A DNA stretch of 64,000 nucleotides from Sthenelais limicola (GCA_942159475.1 OW804094.1:9865555-9929554), one strand, 5' to 3'; positions 33,968 through 45,170 are shown, counted from the first letter of the stretch. The notes: generated from the sequence alone by a model not told the origin. Program-made: numbers and translations.

Positions 33968-35009
33968 TTTGTCCGCACATTAGCTGACAAAGTATCATGA
34001 TATATGTACCCGTTTTATTGTTAAATTATTTGAATTATGTCAGGGAAAAAAAAACTCAAACTGAGTGATAGTGAGGTACAGGTCTCTTAAATACAATTTA
34101 ATTTTCGGCGACAAAATAACAGCCATGTATGCAGACATAATATCTGATCTAACATTGCTGTATGTCAGTTAGTACGAAAATAATTGACAGCAGTTGGAGC
34201 TTATGTCGGAAAAGTAAGAAAAATATGAAAAAAAATACAAGGGACACGACTCAATTTTCATTACAAATTGAAGAGCCTAATGGCGGCTTAAGTTGAATAA
34301 AACCTTAAAAAAAACTAACAAAGTATAGATCTAAATTCAGGTTCAGGCACACAAAATGTCCCCAATCTTGCAAAATATTTAAAGAAAACTGAGAAATTGA
34401 TGCGTTTATACAAGTGAAAAATAAGCTTAATTTTAAAGAACTGAAAACACAGACCAAATTATTATATCAATTTGGTAATATTGACCTCCGATTTATACAC
34501 AATACATTTAGAGACCTTACAAAACTCTCTCCCGAAATCACAGGCACAAAACTTTCAAAAGTCTTTCCTCAAATAACCTGGCAATGGAATTGTAATATTT
34601 ATTCGCGTATTTTGTATTTCTAAAGGACTGGCTTATAAAATATGTTTTTAAGAGAATAAATAATTCATGTATGTTGAACTGTCCTCTTCAAAATCCCACC
34701 TTTTACACTCTGCTCGAGACCTACTTAGAGTAAACATCAAAGCAAACCAATGGTAATCCGAGTAGATCTCAAATTGAGTGTATTGGTTAAGAATAAAGAA
34801 CACAAATGAAAATAGCAGTTTTACCCCAGATTTTAATGTAGATTGATGCTAATTCACCAACACCAAAAATGTTACACATAATTATCTTTATTTAAAATAA
34901 TTTCTGTCACTTGGGTTCAAAAAGTTCAGTTAATGTACATTTATAGATTGACGTTAATTCACCGTTTCACCAACACCCAAAGATATATTTTTATCTTAAA
35001 TATTTTCTG
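33968..35009. other. Unassigned AT-rich stretch
   Basis: A diverged duplication of about 95 bp (TTGATGCTAATTCACCAACACC at 34844 and TTGACGTTAATTCACCG at 34948, each followed by TTTCTGTCACTT) is the only structure seen. Confidence 0.45.
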
Positions 35010-35297
35010 TCACTTCAAATCTATAGAAAACATGCCATGTTCAGCATGCAATATTTATCAATGTTCTAATGTCAATATCCATGTGTTTTACATGTTTCAA
35101 TAACACAAGTCCCCATCTTTCTCATGATACATTTGGTTTTTATAGATCATTTATACAAGTTGTGATATTAGTGAAAACATTCTAGCAATTTTCGATAAAA
35201 ATGTTGCCAAATATGTGTATGCCAGATTTCATCAGAATCCATCCCAGGATGCACTGTAATAAACATGCGCAGTGAGACATGCAAATTCCCTATTAAA
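35010..35297. mobile_element. Family D element, partial
   Basis: Matches the family from AAATCTATAGAAAACATG to the terminus GACATGCAAATTCCCTATT; the other terminus is missing. The octamer ATGCAAAT is intact. Confidence 0.75.
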
Positions 35298-35626
35298 ACG
35301 TTCAATTTATATTTGGGTTTCCCATATTGCGATGCAAATATAGAACATCAAATCTTATCATTAAAGCTAAATCAAGCTCGGCCGAACGCCATTCACGTAT
35401 TTTACACACTATTTCAAAGTTGTGTCAGTGAACCAATCCTAAAACAATTCCAATTGCGATGGGAATAAACCCCAAATCCATTCGGAACTGATTCTGAATA
35501 CAATAAGTGTACCATGACAAGGTCCATACCATGACAACATATTTATACAATGAATATAAAAATGGAAGTCACCGGTCTAAGAATACATAATTGTTGTTGT
35601 TCACACAACAAGAGCAAGAGAGAAAT

Positions 35627-35851
35627 GGGTCAGATCACCAGAAAATCTACAATTGGCAGCTCTACACATTTGTGAAATTCTGCTAAATTAGGGTAAAAAA
35701 GGGGATAGATACCAGATATATTTGGCATCGAGTTGATTCAAGGGATGTGTTTGGTTATGTTGAGATTGTGTTAGTCTCATTTTTGTACTAAATTTGGGTG
35801 ATTTGGGAGGGTTTCTGAATGTGAATTGTGCATTTTCTGGAAATTTCACCC
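35627..35851 (+). mobile_element. Family A MITE, divergent subfamily
   Basis: Left GGGTCAGATCACCAGAAAAT, right end CATTTTCTGGAAATTTCACCC. It shares this right end and GGATGTGTTTGGTTATGTTG with the copy at 43736, suggesting a subfamily. Confidence 0.88.
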
Positions 35852-36406
35852 CAATATGAGCTAATATAAGCCCTTCCCAGACAGAAGAATTAGAATCACT
35901 AATAATATATAACTCCAACCATGATCATAATTGTCATCTCCGTTTCATTGTTCATTTTATTAACAATTTTCAATGATCAACCAGTTAATGAGTAACAATT
36001 TCCAATTTCCATTGGGTCAACACCCCCTCCCAAGACAAAAAAAACCCTCTGGGAAAAATGAGTGTCACAATTTCCCAATTTTCTCCCGATGGGATGTCCA
36101 AATTCAGAAAATCACACAAATAATCATTATACTCCAACACATAGTCCTACTATAGGTTAACCTTTTCCATAGATTTCAAAACTATGCCGCAGCCATTTTT
36201 CTAAAAACATTTCAAGACATTCTATCGTAAGATTTTCCCTTTCATTTGATAAATTTCCATTGAATATGGCCTAATTAGGGTTGCCATGGATATAATTAAT
36301 CTACAACAGCGATCAGCCTGCATGAGCCCATTATGTATAGATGTATAGATATATAGGTGAGCCCAATAGGTAAAGATGTATATATAAGTACAATGTATGG
36401 ATATAT
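35852..36406. other. Unassigned stretch
   Basis: No gene or repeat family; short TGTATAGATG-type repetition near 36330-36390. Confidence 0.35.
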
Positions 36407-36812
36407 GTGATCCGTTTTAGGAAAATACGTCATAAGTCGCAAAATATGGATTCTGAGAAATCACCATATTTGAAAAGAGGAGATCAAGCTGATTCCAATG
36501 ATAGTAAACACAAGGACACCTAATAAGTATTTTTATATTTTAAGTTAAAGAAATTATTTTTGAAAAGTAAAGTTTGCAATGTTTCTGGATGGGTAACTAC
36601 CAGCAAAGTAACTAAGTATACTCCATACAAAGGCCTTCAAAACGCAGGGATATATTTGATACAATGTCCCGAAATTTGTGACATGGATTCATGTGACTAT
36701 AAGTGTTAAACCCTCTACAAATCAGAACATTTCAATAAAGAAATCGTGTAAAAAAACACTTTGAAAAATATCAATTTTGTGACTTGTGACTCATTTTCCT
36801 GAAACACATCAC
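36407..36812 (-). mobile_element. Family B MITE, complete, ATAT duplication
   Basis: ATAT at 36403-36406 and 36813-36816. GTGATCCG subfamily; the left AP-1-like core is mutated to ACGTCAT. Confidence 0.92.
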
Positions 36813-36876
36813 ATATGCAGGCTGAGGGGAAGACACCATTATTGTACATCAGGGCTGGCGCAGTCAGTCATTCTAA

Positions 36877-37101
36877 GGGTGAAATCGTCAGAAAATTTAC
36901 AATTCGCCTTCACCAATCCTCTGATATAAACCAAATTTATGACAAATACGAAGTTCAAAATGCTGTTCAACACAACTGAACAGATTATTAGAAACAACAC
37001 AATACCAAATACATTCAGGTACACCGAGCTTTTATCATTTTTCTGCTCAATTTACCAAATGTGTAGAGCTGCTGATTGTACACTTTCTGACGATCTGACC
37101 C
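36877..37101 (-). mobile_element. Family A MITE, complete but diverged
   Basis: Left GGGTGAAATCGTCAGAAAAT, right TTTCTGACGATCTGACCC. The next B copy begins seven bases later. Confidence 0.85.
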
Positions 37102-37107
37102 CTATAT

Positions 37108-37494
37108 GTGTTTTTTTAAATGAGTCACAAGTAGCAAAAAATGGATTTTGAGATACCATCATATTTGAAAAGAAGAGATCAAGCCGATTCCAATGATAGT
37201 AAACAGTAGGTTATCATATAAGTATTTCTATATTTTAAGTTTGGTATTTTTATTTTTCAAAAAAGGTGGGGCAATATTTCGCGGTGGGCAATTACTAGTA
37301 AAATAACTAAATATACTCCCTACGAAGACCTTCAAAACGCAAGGATATATTCAAGGCAATGTCCTGCAATGTCGTACATAGATTCATATGACTACAATTG
37401 TTAAACCCTCCAAGAATCAGAACACTTCAATAAAGACCTCTTGTAAATAAAATACTTTCAAAAATATCAATCTTGCGATTTGTAACTCATTTTC
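37108..37494 (-). mobile_element. Family B MITE joined to another repeat
   Basis: The left TIR is shortened (GTGTTTTTTTAAATGAGTCAC); the right end stops at CTCATTTTCCTGA and continues into the 37495-37612 repeat. Confidence 0.75.
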
Positions 37495-37612
37495 CTGACG
37501 ATGCACCTGTCTAGATACCCGATCCCACACCGGGCGGTAATATGGAATTACGCCGGCAAATCGCCCATTATAACACGCTTATTATAGATGCTGTCAATGA
37601 GCCTACCATATT
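37495..37612. repeat. Dispersed repeat joined to a family B end (second copy)
   Basis: About 90% similar by eye to 14837-14955, same junction. Ends around GAGCCTACCATATT. Confidence 0.75.
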
Positions 37613-38027
37613 AGATTCTTCAATAAAGGTTTCAATACGACAGTAACAACTTCAATCAAGATATATTTCAATGTAGCTAACGCCAATACAGAGAACAGTA
37701 TAAAAATAGTCTGTAGTATACATCTTATAATTATTACTGTACATTTCAACAAGTTCTAAACATAATCCGTCCGAGAACCTGGTATATAGCAGTGTCCATT
37801 CACAATATATAATAGAATTATTGGGTTTGGCCATCAAAACATGTGCAACACATCGTTATAAAGATTCTTGTTTTGTGGCAATGAAAGTGCAACAACGAAA
37901 TATGCAATCGAGCAATTTGTATCGAATCCAAACTACATTTGAGCTATCGCGGGCAATTTAGTAGGCCCTAAGCATTTTTTTATTCATTTAATGCCAATAG
38001 CATATTTAAATCGAGAGTGGTGGAATC
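37613..38027. other. Unassigned stretch
   Basis: Nothing recognised. Confidence 0.35.
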
Positions 38028-38220
38028 AAGGAGGAGGAGGAGGGGGAGGGAGGAGAAGGAAAAGAAGGAGGAGGAGAAGGAGGAGAGAGAGGAAGAGGAG
38101 AAGGATAAGGAGGAGGGTGAGAAGCAGGAGAATGAGAAGAAGGGGGAGAAGAAGAAGGAGAAAGAGAAGGGGGAAAGGGAGTAGGGGGAGGTGGAGAAGG
38201 AGAAGGGGAGAAGAAGGAAG
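38028..38220. repeat. (GGA/GAA)n purine tract
   Basis: Nearly pure purine on the plus strand. Open frames of 89-111 codons exist in several frames on both strands and are artefacts. Confidence 0.95.
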
Positions 38221-39003
38221 AACATATGCAAAACTAGGACACTGTGCAAAGAGGTTCGTATCTTTTGTGTTAGTATTCACCCCAAACAATTTGTGCAACA
38301 TTTCATGTATTGATCACTTTGTATAATATGAGAGCTGTAAAAGCTATCTATGATATTTATTATTTGACTCAACTTCAACTTTAAACTTTCTAAATACATG
38401 TTTTGGTGGCCAACCCTTTTATAATACTGGCAGTAACAATAGTTTAAAATTAGGGAGGTTCAGCAAGTCTAACCTAAACGTAAACGTTTCCGTATCTCTC
38501 ATATACGTTAACAGGAAGAAAGAGGTTCAGCAAAACATGGTGGGAAATACGTACTGTTAAATATCAAGCAAAATGTTCCATCTCACAATTTATTTTTCAT
38601 GCATAAAAATGCGAGGTCATTCAAAAAAAAGATACGGATACGGTTACGTAATTACGGTTACGTTACGTCAGATAGGTTTGCTTGCGGCAGTATCACACTG
38701 GTGATACCTTGATACGTTCAATAGTATATCACAAAGGGAGCACATGATATCACTTAGTAATATTGACCAATGTCCAATAATCACAATATCTCATCAATAT
38801 AGAAATATATAGATTCACGTCAAAATATAGTTTACTCTGATTTTTAAAAACGTACTATGTACATTCCATTCAGGGATAAATCCACTTAAGGTTTATATAT
38901 TAAATATATTATATATAACCTTTCCGTTCTCTATCGTATTGCCTTTTTACTCCATCTTTGATTACCGTATACATTATAATTAATCACAGGATAACAGTCG
39001 CTA
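38221..39003. other. Unassigned stretch
   Basis: Contains TACGGTTACGTAATTACGGTTACG-like short repetition (shown here only as TACGGTTACGT units) near 38640-38665 and a TATATTAAATATATTATATA run near 38900. No gene. Confidence 0.35.
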
Positions 39004-39074
39004 GGGCCATGTTGGGATTCGAACCCACTACCTCCACATTACATGTAGACGGCTGTAACCAACCCAACCACAAG
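39004..39074 (-). tRNA. tRNA-like sequence with Tyr (GTA) anticodon loop, pseudogene or SINE head
   Basis: On the minus strand: A-box-like GGTTGGGTTGGTTAC, a fully pairing five-base anticodon stem (TCTAC/GTGGA) around loop ATGTAAT with anticodon GTA, and a perfect B box GGTTCGAATCC. The T stem has one mismatch and the acceptor stem is not convincing. Confidence 0.45.
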
Positions 39075-39522
39075 TTTACCAATTTATATTTACATCCATC
39101 CAAACATAAACCAATCCGCACATTGATATATGTAATATTTTTACACCAATTTAATGAAATCGTCACTTAGTTCGGAAATATACATTTATAAAGTCTTGGG
39201 AATATTTACATAATTTACTTGTTGGAAGGCATACATATTATAAAAACATATTATATTCAACTAGTTTTTCTTTTTTAATCAAACAGTTTAGGGTGGCAGT
39301 TATCGAAACATAATACCGTTCTGGCTCATACCTAGTTATGTGCGTGTATATATATTATATTCAATTTCTTGATACCAATGCACATACATAAATATTATTA
39401 TTAGATTTGGGTAGTTGCATTCAACTAAAATATTAATAATACACTCATGGCTAGATCATTTTAAGAATATTTCAATAACGTGTGCCCTAATTTACATTGG
39501 ATGTTTAAAACCTTTTAGAACA
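39075..39522. other. Unassigned stretch downstream of the receptor gene
   Basis: AT-rich. TTTAAT near 39150 would read ATTAAA on the receptor strand, a weak poly(A) signal candidate; no clear one is seen closer. Confidence 0.3.
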
Positions 39523-39930
39523 TGTCTTGTATTCCAGGATAATAAGTCACAAGTCGCAAAAATTGCATATTGAGGTATCATCATATTTGAAAAGATGAAA
39601 TCATGCTGATTCCAATGGTAGTAAACATTAAGGACATCTAAAAAGTATTTCCATGTTTTATGTGTGATATATTTATGTTCGAAAAATAGTTTGCAACATT
39701 TCTGGGTGTGCAATTACTAGTAAAGTAACTAAATCTACTTCATAGGATGGCCGTTGAAACGCAAGGATATATTTAACACACCGTCATACAATTTGGGACA
39801 TGAATTAATATGACTGAAAGCGCTAAGCCACCCAAAACTCAGAACATTCCAATAAAGAGATCCTGTGAATAAATCCCTTTGGAAAATATAATTGCTGCGA
39901 CTTGCGACTCATTTTTCTGAAACACATCAC
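39523..39930 (-). mobile_element. Family B MITE ending 17 bp past the receptor stop codon
   Basis: Left end CTTGTATTCCAGGATAATAAG, where the AP-1-like core is mutated; right end CGACTCATTTTTCTGAAACA then CATCAC at 39930. The receptor stop is at 39948, so any 3' UTR must read through this element. Confidence 0.85.
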
Positions 39931-39947
39931 AAACATTCAAATTTCTT

Positions 39948-41300
39948 TCAATTGGTTTTTACAAGATAGTTGGCAAAATTTGAGGTGCTCTTACTGGTCG
40001 GGTAGTCGTCGGAATCGCGTGAGTCCGGCTGGTCTATAATGGGCTGGACCTCAGTCTGTATAGCCTTATAGCTGACCGTCTGTTTATACACCACCCTCCT
40101 GTGCTGCTGAATGTTAACAATGTGGTGGTGCAGGTGCGGGTCCTTTTCATACAAGTCATCACGCCAGAAACATACAATCTTAGTGAACTCTCTCCTAAAG
40201 TTGGAGTTAAACCAGCCGTAAATGATCGGATTCAAACAAGCAGATATCATTGCTATGACATGTGCCATACCAAACGACAGCAGGAAGTTCTTGTACATGA
40301 AAATAAAGTAATTGAAATCAGCGAGGAGGTTGAGGAGGGTTAGAGGGAACCAGCAGAGGGCAAACATCACAGCGATGGCCATCAGAAGCGTGCTATTCTT
40401 GCGATGTCGCTTCGCTTCCTTCATCGCGCGATTCATCTCCATCGGGGTGGTCGGATTAACCCTAATGCGGTTCTTAAGAAAGGTGCAGATTCTCCAGTGG
40501 ATGATAATAAGGATTATCACGGGGATGATAAACTGGAGGATCATTATAGCCGCGGCATATACGGTTCGCGACAAAGCGGACGGCCATTCTTCGAGACACA
40601 TATCATAGCTTATGAATTGTATATACTCAGTCCGCTCGAGTCGGCTGAAAATCAAGAGCGGCAAGCCGACAAGGACAGAGGCAAACCAGATAAAGAAAAT
40701 AATGGCAGCAGCTCCCCATTTCTTGGTACCGTCCTTTAGAGTGGACGGGTAGACTATAACCTGGTATCTATCCAAGGCTATTGCAGTGATTGTCATTGTA
40801 GAAGCAAATACGTTCACTGCCTGTAACCACGGCACCACTTTACACAGTGTCTCACCCAGCGGCCAGTTCTTTAAGAGAAGTTTAACTAGAGTGAAAGGCA
40901 TGCAGAACACACACATTATCATGTCAGAGACAGCCAGGTTGACGATGAAAATGTTCCGTACAGTTCTCAGCTTTTTTCTATGGAAAATTACGTAACAAAT
41001 CAATCCATTGGCAAAGCATCCAAAGACTATGATTACAGCGTATAGAAGTATCATAGGAATCTCCACTCCGGGTCCAAACCAGTAGAGTTGCTCATTGTTC
41101 TCAGTAACTATCTTGAGAAAGGCATCGAAAGTGAAGTTTTGTCCGAGGCTGATAGAGTCCTCGAGGTAATCCATATTGGGAGGAGAGAGGAGAAATCCCC
41201 GCTGCTTTGCTTGCCCAAACCAGGCTTGTATCTCCTGGTCGTCAGGCATCTGCATGGTTCTTCTATTTCCACACACACTCTTGCACTCACACTCTCCCAT
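39948..41300 (-). CDS. Class A GPCR, neuropeptide F/Y receptor-like, single exon
   Basis: A 450-residue seven-helix receptor of the plasma membrane, expected to bind an NPF/NPY-type peptide and signal through G proteins. Seen: an N-glycosylation site at N55; N98 in TM1; NLAVSD with D126 in TM2; NWPLGETLC before TM3 with C153, pairing with C235 in an ECL2 motif CLEEWP; DRY at 177-179; P260 in TM5; CWFP at 316-319; and NPIIY at 357-361, followed by the helix-8 segment NSNFRREF and possible palmitoylated C377. The CxExWP loop and the TM6-TM7 region are typical of NPF/NPY receptors. No frameshift or intron interrupts the receptor body. The first ATG directly follows an in-frame TAA. Met16 (codon at 41255) has a better Kozak context (A at -3), and a possible acceptor AG lies just before it, so the first 15 residues may be leader or intron. 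Ligand specificity cannot be read; other rhodopsin-class peptide receptors are less likely. Confidence 0.88.
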   Translation of the reverse strand: MGECECKSVCGNRRTMQMPDDQEIQAWFGQAKQRGFLLSPPNMDYLEDSISLGQNFTFDAFLKIVTENNEQLYWFGPGVEIPMILLYAVIIVFGCFANGLICYVIFHRKKLRTVRNIFIVNLAVSDMIMCVFCMPFTLVKLLLKNWPLGETLCKVVPWLQAVNVFASTMTITAIALDRYQVIVYPSTLKDGTKKWGAAAIIFFIWFASVLVGLPLLIFSRLERTEYIQFISYDMCLEEWPSALSRTVYAAAIMILQFIIPVIILIIIHWRICTFLKNRIRVNPTTPMEMNRAMKEAKRHRKNSTLLMAIAVMFALCWFPLTLLNLLADFNYFIFMYKNFLLSFGMAHVIAMISACLNPIIYGWFNSNFRREFTKIVCFWRDDLYEKDPHLHHHIVNIQQHRRVVYKQTVSYKAIQTEVQPIIDQPDSRDSDDYPTSKSTSNFANYLVKTN

Positions 41301-41426
41301 TTATCATATATACACACGATCGCCCGCCCACCAATCGTTGGGCAACTGCGTGGGCTTGTGGGTGGGTCTGAGAGGATGATTGACGGCTGTATGCCCCGCC
41401 TACTCCTTCTGCGGCACCTCCACCTC

Positions 41427-41492
41427 CGCATCGTGCTACAGCAACCTGTGGCATGTGGGGAAACATTGCTTGTGGTGCATTGTTGGAGGAGG
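41427..41492. repeat. Anchor segment, first copy
   Basis: GCATCGTGCTACAGCAACCT…GGGGAAACATTGCTTGTGG…TTGTTGGAGGAGG recurs at 42047-42111, about 620 bp away. It shows that the purine tract grew partly by duplication of a larger unit. Confidence 0.85.
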
Positions 41493-43595
41493 AGAAGGTG
41501 GAGGAGAAGGTGGAGTAGAGGGAGGAGAAGGGGGAGAAGGAGAAGGAGGAAGAGAAGGAGAAGGGGGAGAGGGAGGAGGAGAAGGTGGAGAGGGAGGAGA
41601 GAAGGTGGAGAGGGAGGAGAAGGGGGAGAAGGAGAAGGAGGAGGAGAAGGTGGAGAGGGAGGAGAGAAGGTGGAGAGGGAGGAGAAGGAGGAGGAGAAGG
41701 TGGAGAGGGAGGAGAGAAGGTGGAGTAGAGGGAAGAGAAGGGGGAGAGGGAGGATGAGAAGGAGGAGGAAGAGGGAGGAGGAGGACAAGGAGGAGGGGAA
41801 AGAAGGAGGAGAAGGAGGAGGAAGAGGGGATGAGGAGGAAGAGGGGAAGGGGAAGAAGCGGAAGGAGAAGAAGGAGGAGAAGGTGGAGAGGGAGGATGAG
41901 AAGGAGGAGGAAGAGGGGGAGGAGAAGAAGGAGGAGGAAGAGGGGGAGGAGGAAGATGTGGGGAGAAGGAAGAGGAGGTGAGGGAGGAGGAGCAGGAAGA
42001 GGAGAAGGAGGAGGCGGGATACAGTCTAACAGACTATCATTGATATGCATTGTGCTACAGCAACATGTGGCATGTGGGGAAATGTTGCTTGTGGTACATT
42101 GTTGGAGGAGAGAGGAGGAGATGGAGGAGGAGAAGGTGAAGGAGATATGGAGGAGAAGGGGGATGTGGAGGAGGAGAAGATGAAGGAGAGAAGGAGGAGA
42201 TGGAGGGGAAGGAAGAGAAGTAGGGGGAGAAGGCAAAGGAGGAAAGAAGGAGGAAGAGTAGAAGAAGGAGGGGGGAGGAGGGGAAGAAGAAGAGGGGGAA
42301 ATAAGGAGGAGGCGAGGGAGGAAGAGGAGGAGATGGAGGAGAGGGAGGAAGAGAAGGAGATGAAGAGGGAGGAGGAGATAAGGAGAAGGAGAAGAAGAAG
42401 GAGGAGTAGAATGAGAAGGAGGAGAAGAAGAGAGAGAAATAAGGAGAAGAAGGCCGATGAGGAGGACAAGGAGAAGAAGGAGGATAGGGAGGAGAAGACG
42501 GAGAAAGAGGGGGGGAGGTAAAGGAGGAGAAGGAGGAGGAGAAGAAGGAGGAGGAAGAGAGGAGGAGGAGAGGGAGGAGAAGCAGGAAGAGGAGAAGGAG
42601 ATGGAGGAGGAGGAACAGGAAGAGGAGATGGAGATGGAGGAGAATAAGGAGAAAGAGGGGAGGAGGAGGACAGGGAGGAGAGGGAGGAGGAGGAGCAGGA
42701 AGAAGAGAAGGAGATGGAGGAGGATAAGGAGGAAGAGGGGAGGAGGAGAAGTGAGAGGAGGAACAGGAAGAGGAGAAGGAGATGGAGGAGGAGGAGGAGG
42801 AGGAGGGATACACTCTAACAGACTATCGTTGATATGCGACGTAATGGGCTAAGAAAAGTACTATTATAGAGTAGATTATCTGGTACTATCCATTGTACGG
42901 CCAGTGAGGCATTTGGGGTATGAGTTATGTGGATTACGATGTCATATCAGGTGCATACAAAGCTTGGTAGCACCGTTCCTGCTCCTGCGAAGGAGGAGGA
43001 GCAGAAGGAGGGGGAGAAGGAGAAGGAAGAGGAGGAGGAGGAGGAGGAGGGAAAGAAGAGGGGAGGAGAAGGAGATGGAGGAGGGGAGGAGGAGAAGGAG
43101 GAGGAGCAGAAGGAAGAGGAGGAGGAGGAGGGGAAGAAGGAGGAGGAGCAGAAGGAAGAGGAGGAGGAGGAGGGGAAGAAGGAGGAGGAGCAGAAGGAAG
43201 AGGAGGAGGAGGGGAAGAAGAGGGGAGGAGAAGGAGATGGAGGAGTGGAGAAGGAGGAGGAAGAGGAGCAGGAGGGGGAGGAGGAGGAGCAGGAGGAAGA
43301 GCAGGAGGAGGAGGGGAAGAAGAGGGGAGGAGAAGGAGATGGAGGAGGGGAGAAGGAGGAGGAAGAGGAGCAGGAGGGGGAGAAGGAGGAGGAGCAGGAG
43401 GAGGAGGAGGAGGGGAAGAAGAGGGGGAGGAGAAGGAGAAGGAGGAGGGGGAGAAGGAGTAGGAACAGGAGAAGGAGGACGAGGGGGAGGAGAAAGAGGG
43501 GGAGGAGAAGGAGGACGAGGGGGAGGAGAAAGAGGGGGAGGAGAAGGAGGAGGGGGAGAAGGAAGAGGAGGAAGAGGGGGAGGAAATGGATGAGG
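41487..43595. repeat. Very long purine/pyrimidine tract upstream of the receptor
   Basis: About 2.1 kb that is almost all purine on the plus strand (GGA, GAA, GAGGAGAAG), so polypyrimidine on the receptor strand. Interrupted by mixed-sequence anchors at about 42005-42110 and 42808-43000. Locally repeated units such as GAAGGTGGAGAGGGAGGAGA are visible. Many frames of 117-297 codons stay open on both strands; all are low-complexity Arg/Glu/Gly or Ser/Pro/Leu and not called. Confidence 0.95.
42010..42111. repeat. Anchor segment, second copy
   Basis: GGATACAGTCTAACAGACTA (about 42016) is repeated with one change at about 42807; the following GCATTGTGCTACAGCAACAT half matches 41427-41492. Confidence 0.85.
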
Positions 43596-43735
43596 AAGAG
43601 GGATGCGGCACCATCAGCGCTGTAGCTTTCTCTCCATTTTAGCACACACTACAGGTCACGTTGCACGTGGCAAACACAGCTACTATATTCTATTTATACC
43701 CATACAACCTAAACCTGGACAAGCCGCATATATAC

Positions 43736-43970
43736 GGGTCAGATGTCCAGAAAATGTACAATTAGCAGCTATACACATTTAGTAATTTCTGCTAAATTCA
43801 ACTGAAAACTGATTAATACCAGGTATATCTGAGTATATTCGGTATCGAGTTGATTCAAAGGATGTGTTTGGTTATGTTGAATTGTGTTTTAAGCCTCATT
43901 TTTGTATTAAATTCAAATTATTTGGGACGGTTTCTGAATGTGAATTGTGCATTTTCTGGAAATTTCACCC
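43736..43970 (+). mobile_element. Family A MITE, same subfamily as 35627
   Basis: Left GGGTCAGATGTCCAGAAAAT, right TCTGGAAATTTCACCC. Flanks ATAC and ATTT. Confidence 0.88.
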
Positions 43971-44041
43971 ATTTCCTGTCATACAACACGTGTATAACCC
44001 ACACTAGGGATTCCAGCCACATGGGAAGGATATATATATAT

Positions 44042-44276
44042 GGGTCAGATTTTCAGAAAATGCACAATTGGCAGCTGTACACATTGAGTACATTCTGTTA
44101 AATTAAGCTGAAATTTGGTCAATACTTGGTAAATTCGAGTATATTTGGCATTGCATTGATTCTAGCAATCTGTTTGGTTAGGTTGAACTGGATTTTGAAC
44201 TTTATTTTCGTCTGAAATATGGGTTATTTGAGAGGATTGGTGAAGGCCAATTGTACATTTTCTGAAAATCTGACAC
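44042..44276 (+). mobile_element. Family A MITE, complete, ATAT duplication
   Basis: ATAT at 44038-44041 and 44277-44280. The right end has CTGACAC in place of CTGACCC. Confidence 0.92.
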
Positions 44277-44414
44277 ATATAGGTCTCTCAGTCCTTCTTC
44301 AACAACTGGGCAGTACACCGAAACTATTCCTAGGTATGCCACATATTGCATTCTACTCTACTTTAATTAACATGCTCTTTAGCATTATTTCTCATCAATA
44401 TTCCATGTTCAACC

Positions 44415-44450
44415 CGCCCCCCCCCCCCCCCCCCCCCACACACACACCTA
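44415..44450. repeat. Poly(C) run then (CA)n
   Basis: CGCCC then about 20 C residues followed by ACACACACAC. Confidence 0.9.
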
Positions 44451-44978
44451 ACTGAGTCTTTTATTGAGTCTGTCCACATGAAAACTGTTGGAGATTGGAC
44501 GGAATTTTTTTCCCTGTATTATCTATGGCATTGTGTACTAGAATATATTTTTAAAAGACCACTAAACCCCTCATATTGAGCTACAGAATTTTTTTTTAAT
44601 TTTTAATATTTAATTTTTTAAAATCCACTTTACTCAAAAACTGCAGGATATTGGATGGAGAACTTTTAATCCTGAGTTATTAAGGTTATTGTCTACCAAA
44701 ATATGTAAAAATTTTGTAGCACCCAAATTACGGGAACAAAAAAGTCTATTTTGAGTGCATTGGCTGATGGCCTACATAACTTCCTCTCAGGGGCCGATTA
44801 ATACTATTTTCACATCGTGCACTCTTCATCACTATACTTGTTTTGTCATGTTTACCACACATGTAGAAAGGTTCATGTTAGGATACAATCAACACAAGCA
44901 TCTACTATATTTGACTTCTGTTTTCCGGTTCATGATACAGCTTTATCTTGTTTTTAATAAAACTAGTATCTTAAACCC
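44451..44978. other. Unassigned stretch
   Basis: No gene. A 95-codon plus frame (44755-45042) has no motif and runs into the palindrome. Confidence 0.35.
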
Positions 44979-45170
44979 TGCCCACACACAGCCGATTTGC
45001 TCCCCGATTGCCTCCCGATTTGGGTCTTCCGATGAGTCCTAGGATTTCATTTCTCGTCCTGGTTGATGTTATTTCAAAAACATCAACCAGGATTAGAAAT
45101 GGGATCATAGGATTCATCAGGAGACCCAAATCGGGAGGGAATCGGGAGGCAAATCGGCTGTGTGTGGGCA
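44979..45170. mobile_element. 192-bp near-perfect palindromic element
   Basis: Starts TGCCCACACACAGCCGATTT and ends with the inverse; arms of about 85 bp meet at AACATCAACCAGGA pairs around a short loop. Internal CCCGATT units. No clear target duplication. The paired frames on both strands are mirror images caused by the palindrome. Confidence 0.88.

Noticed and set aside
40101..40995. Plus-strand frames inside the receptor gene
   Set aside because: Antisense shadows of the receptor coding sequence with no motifs.
41088..43645. Many open frames of 117-297 codons on both strands
   Set aside because: They lie in the purine tract, are open in several frames at once, and encode only Arg/Glu/Gly or Ser/Pro/Leu runs.
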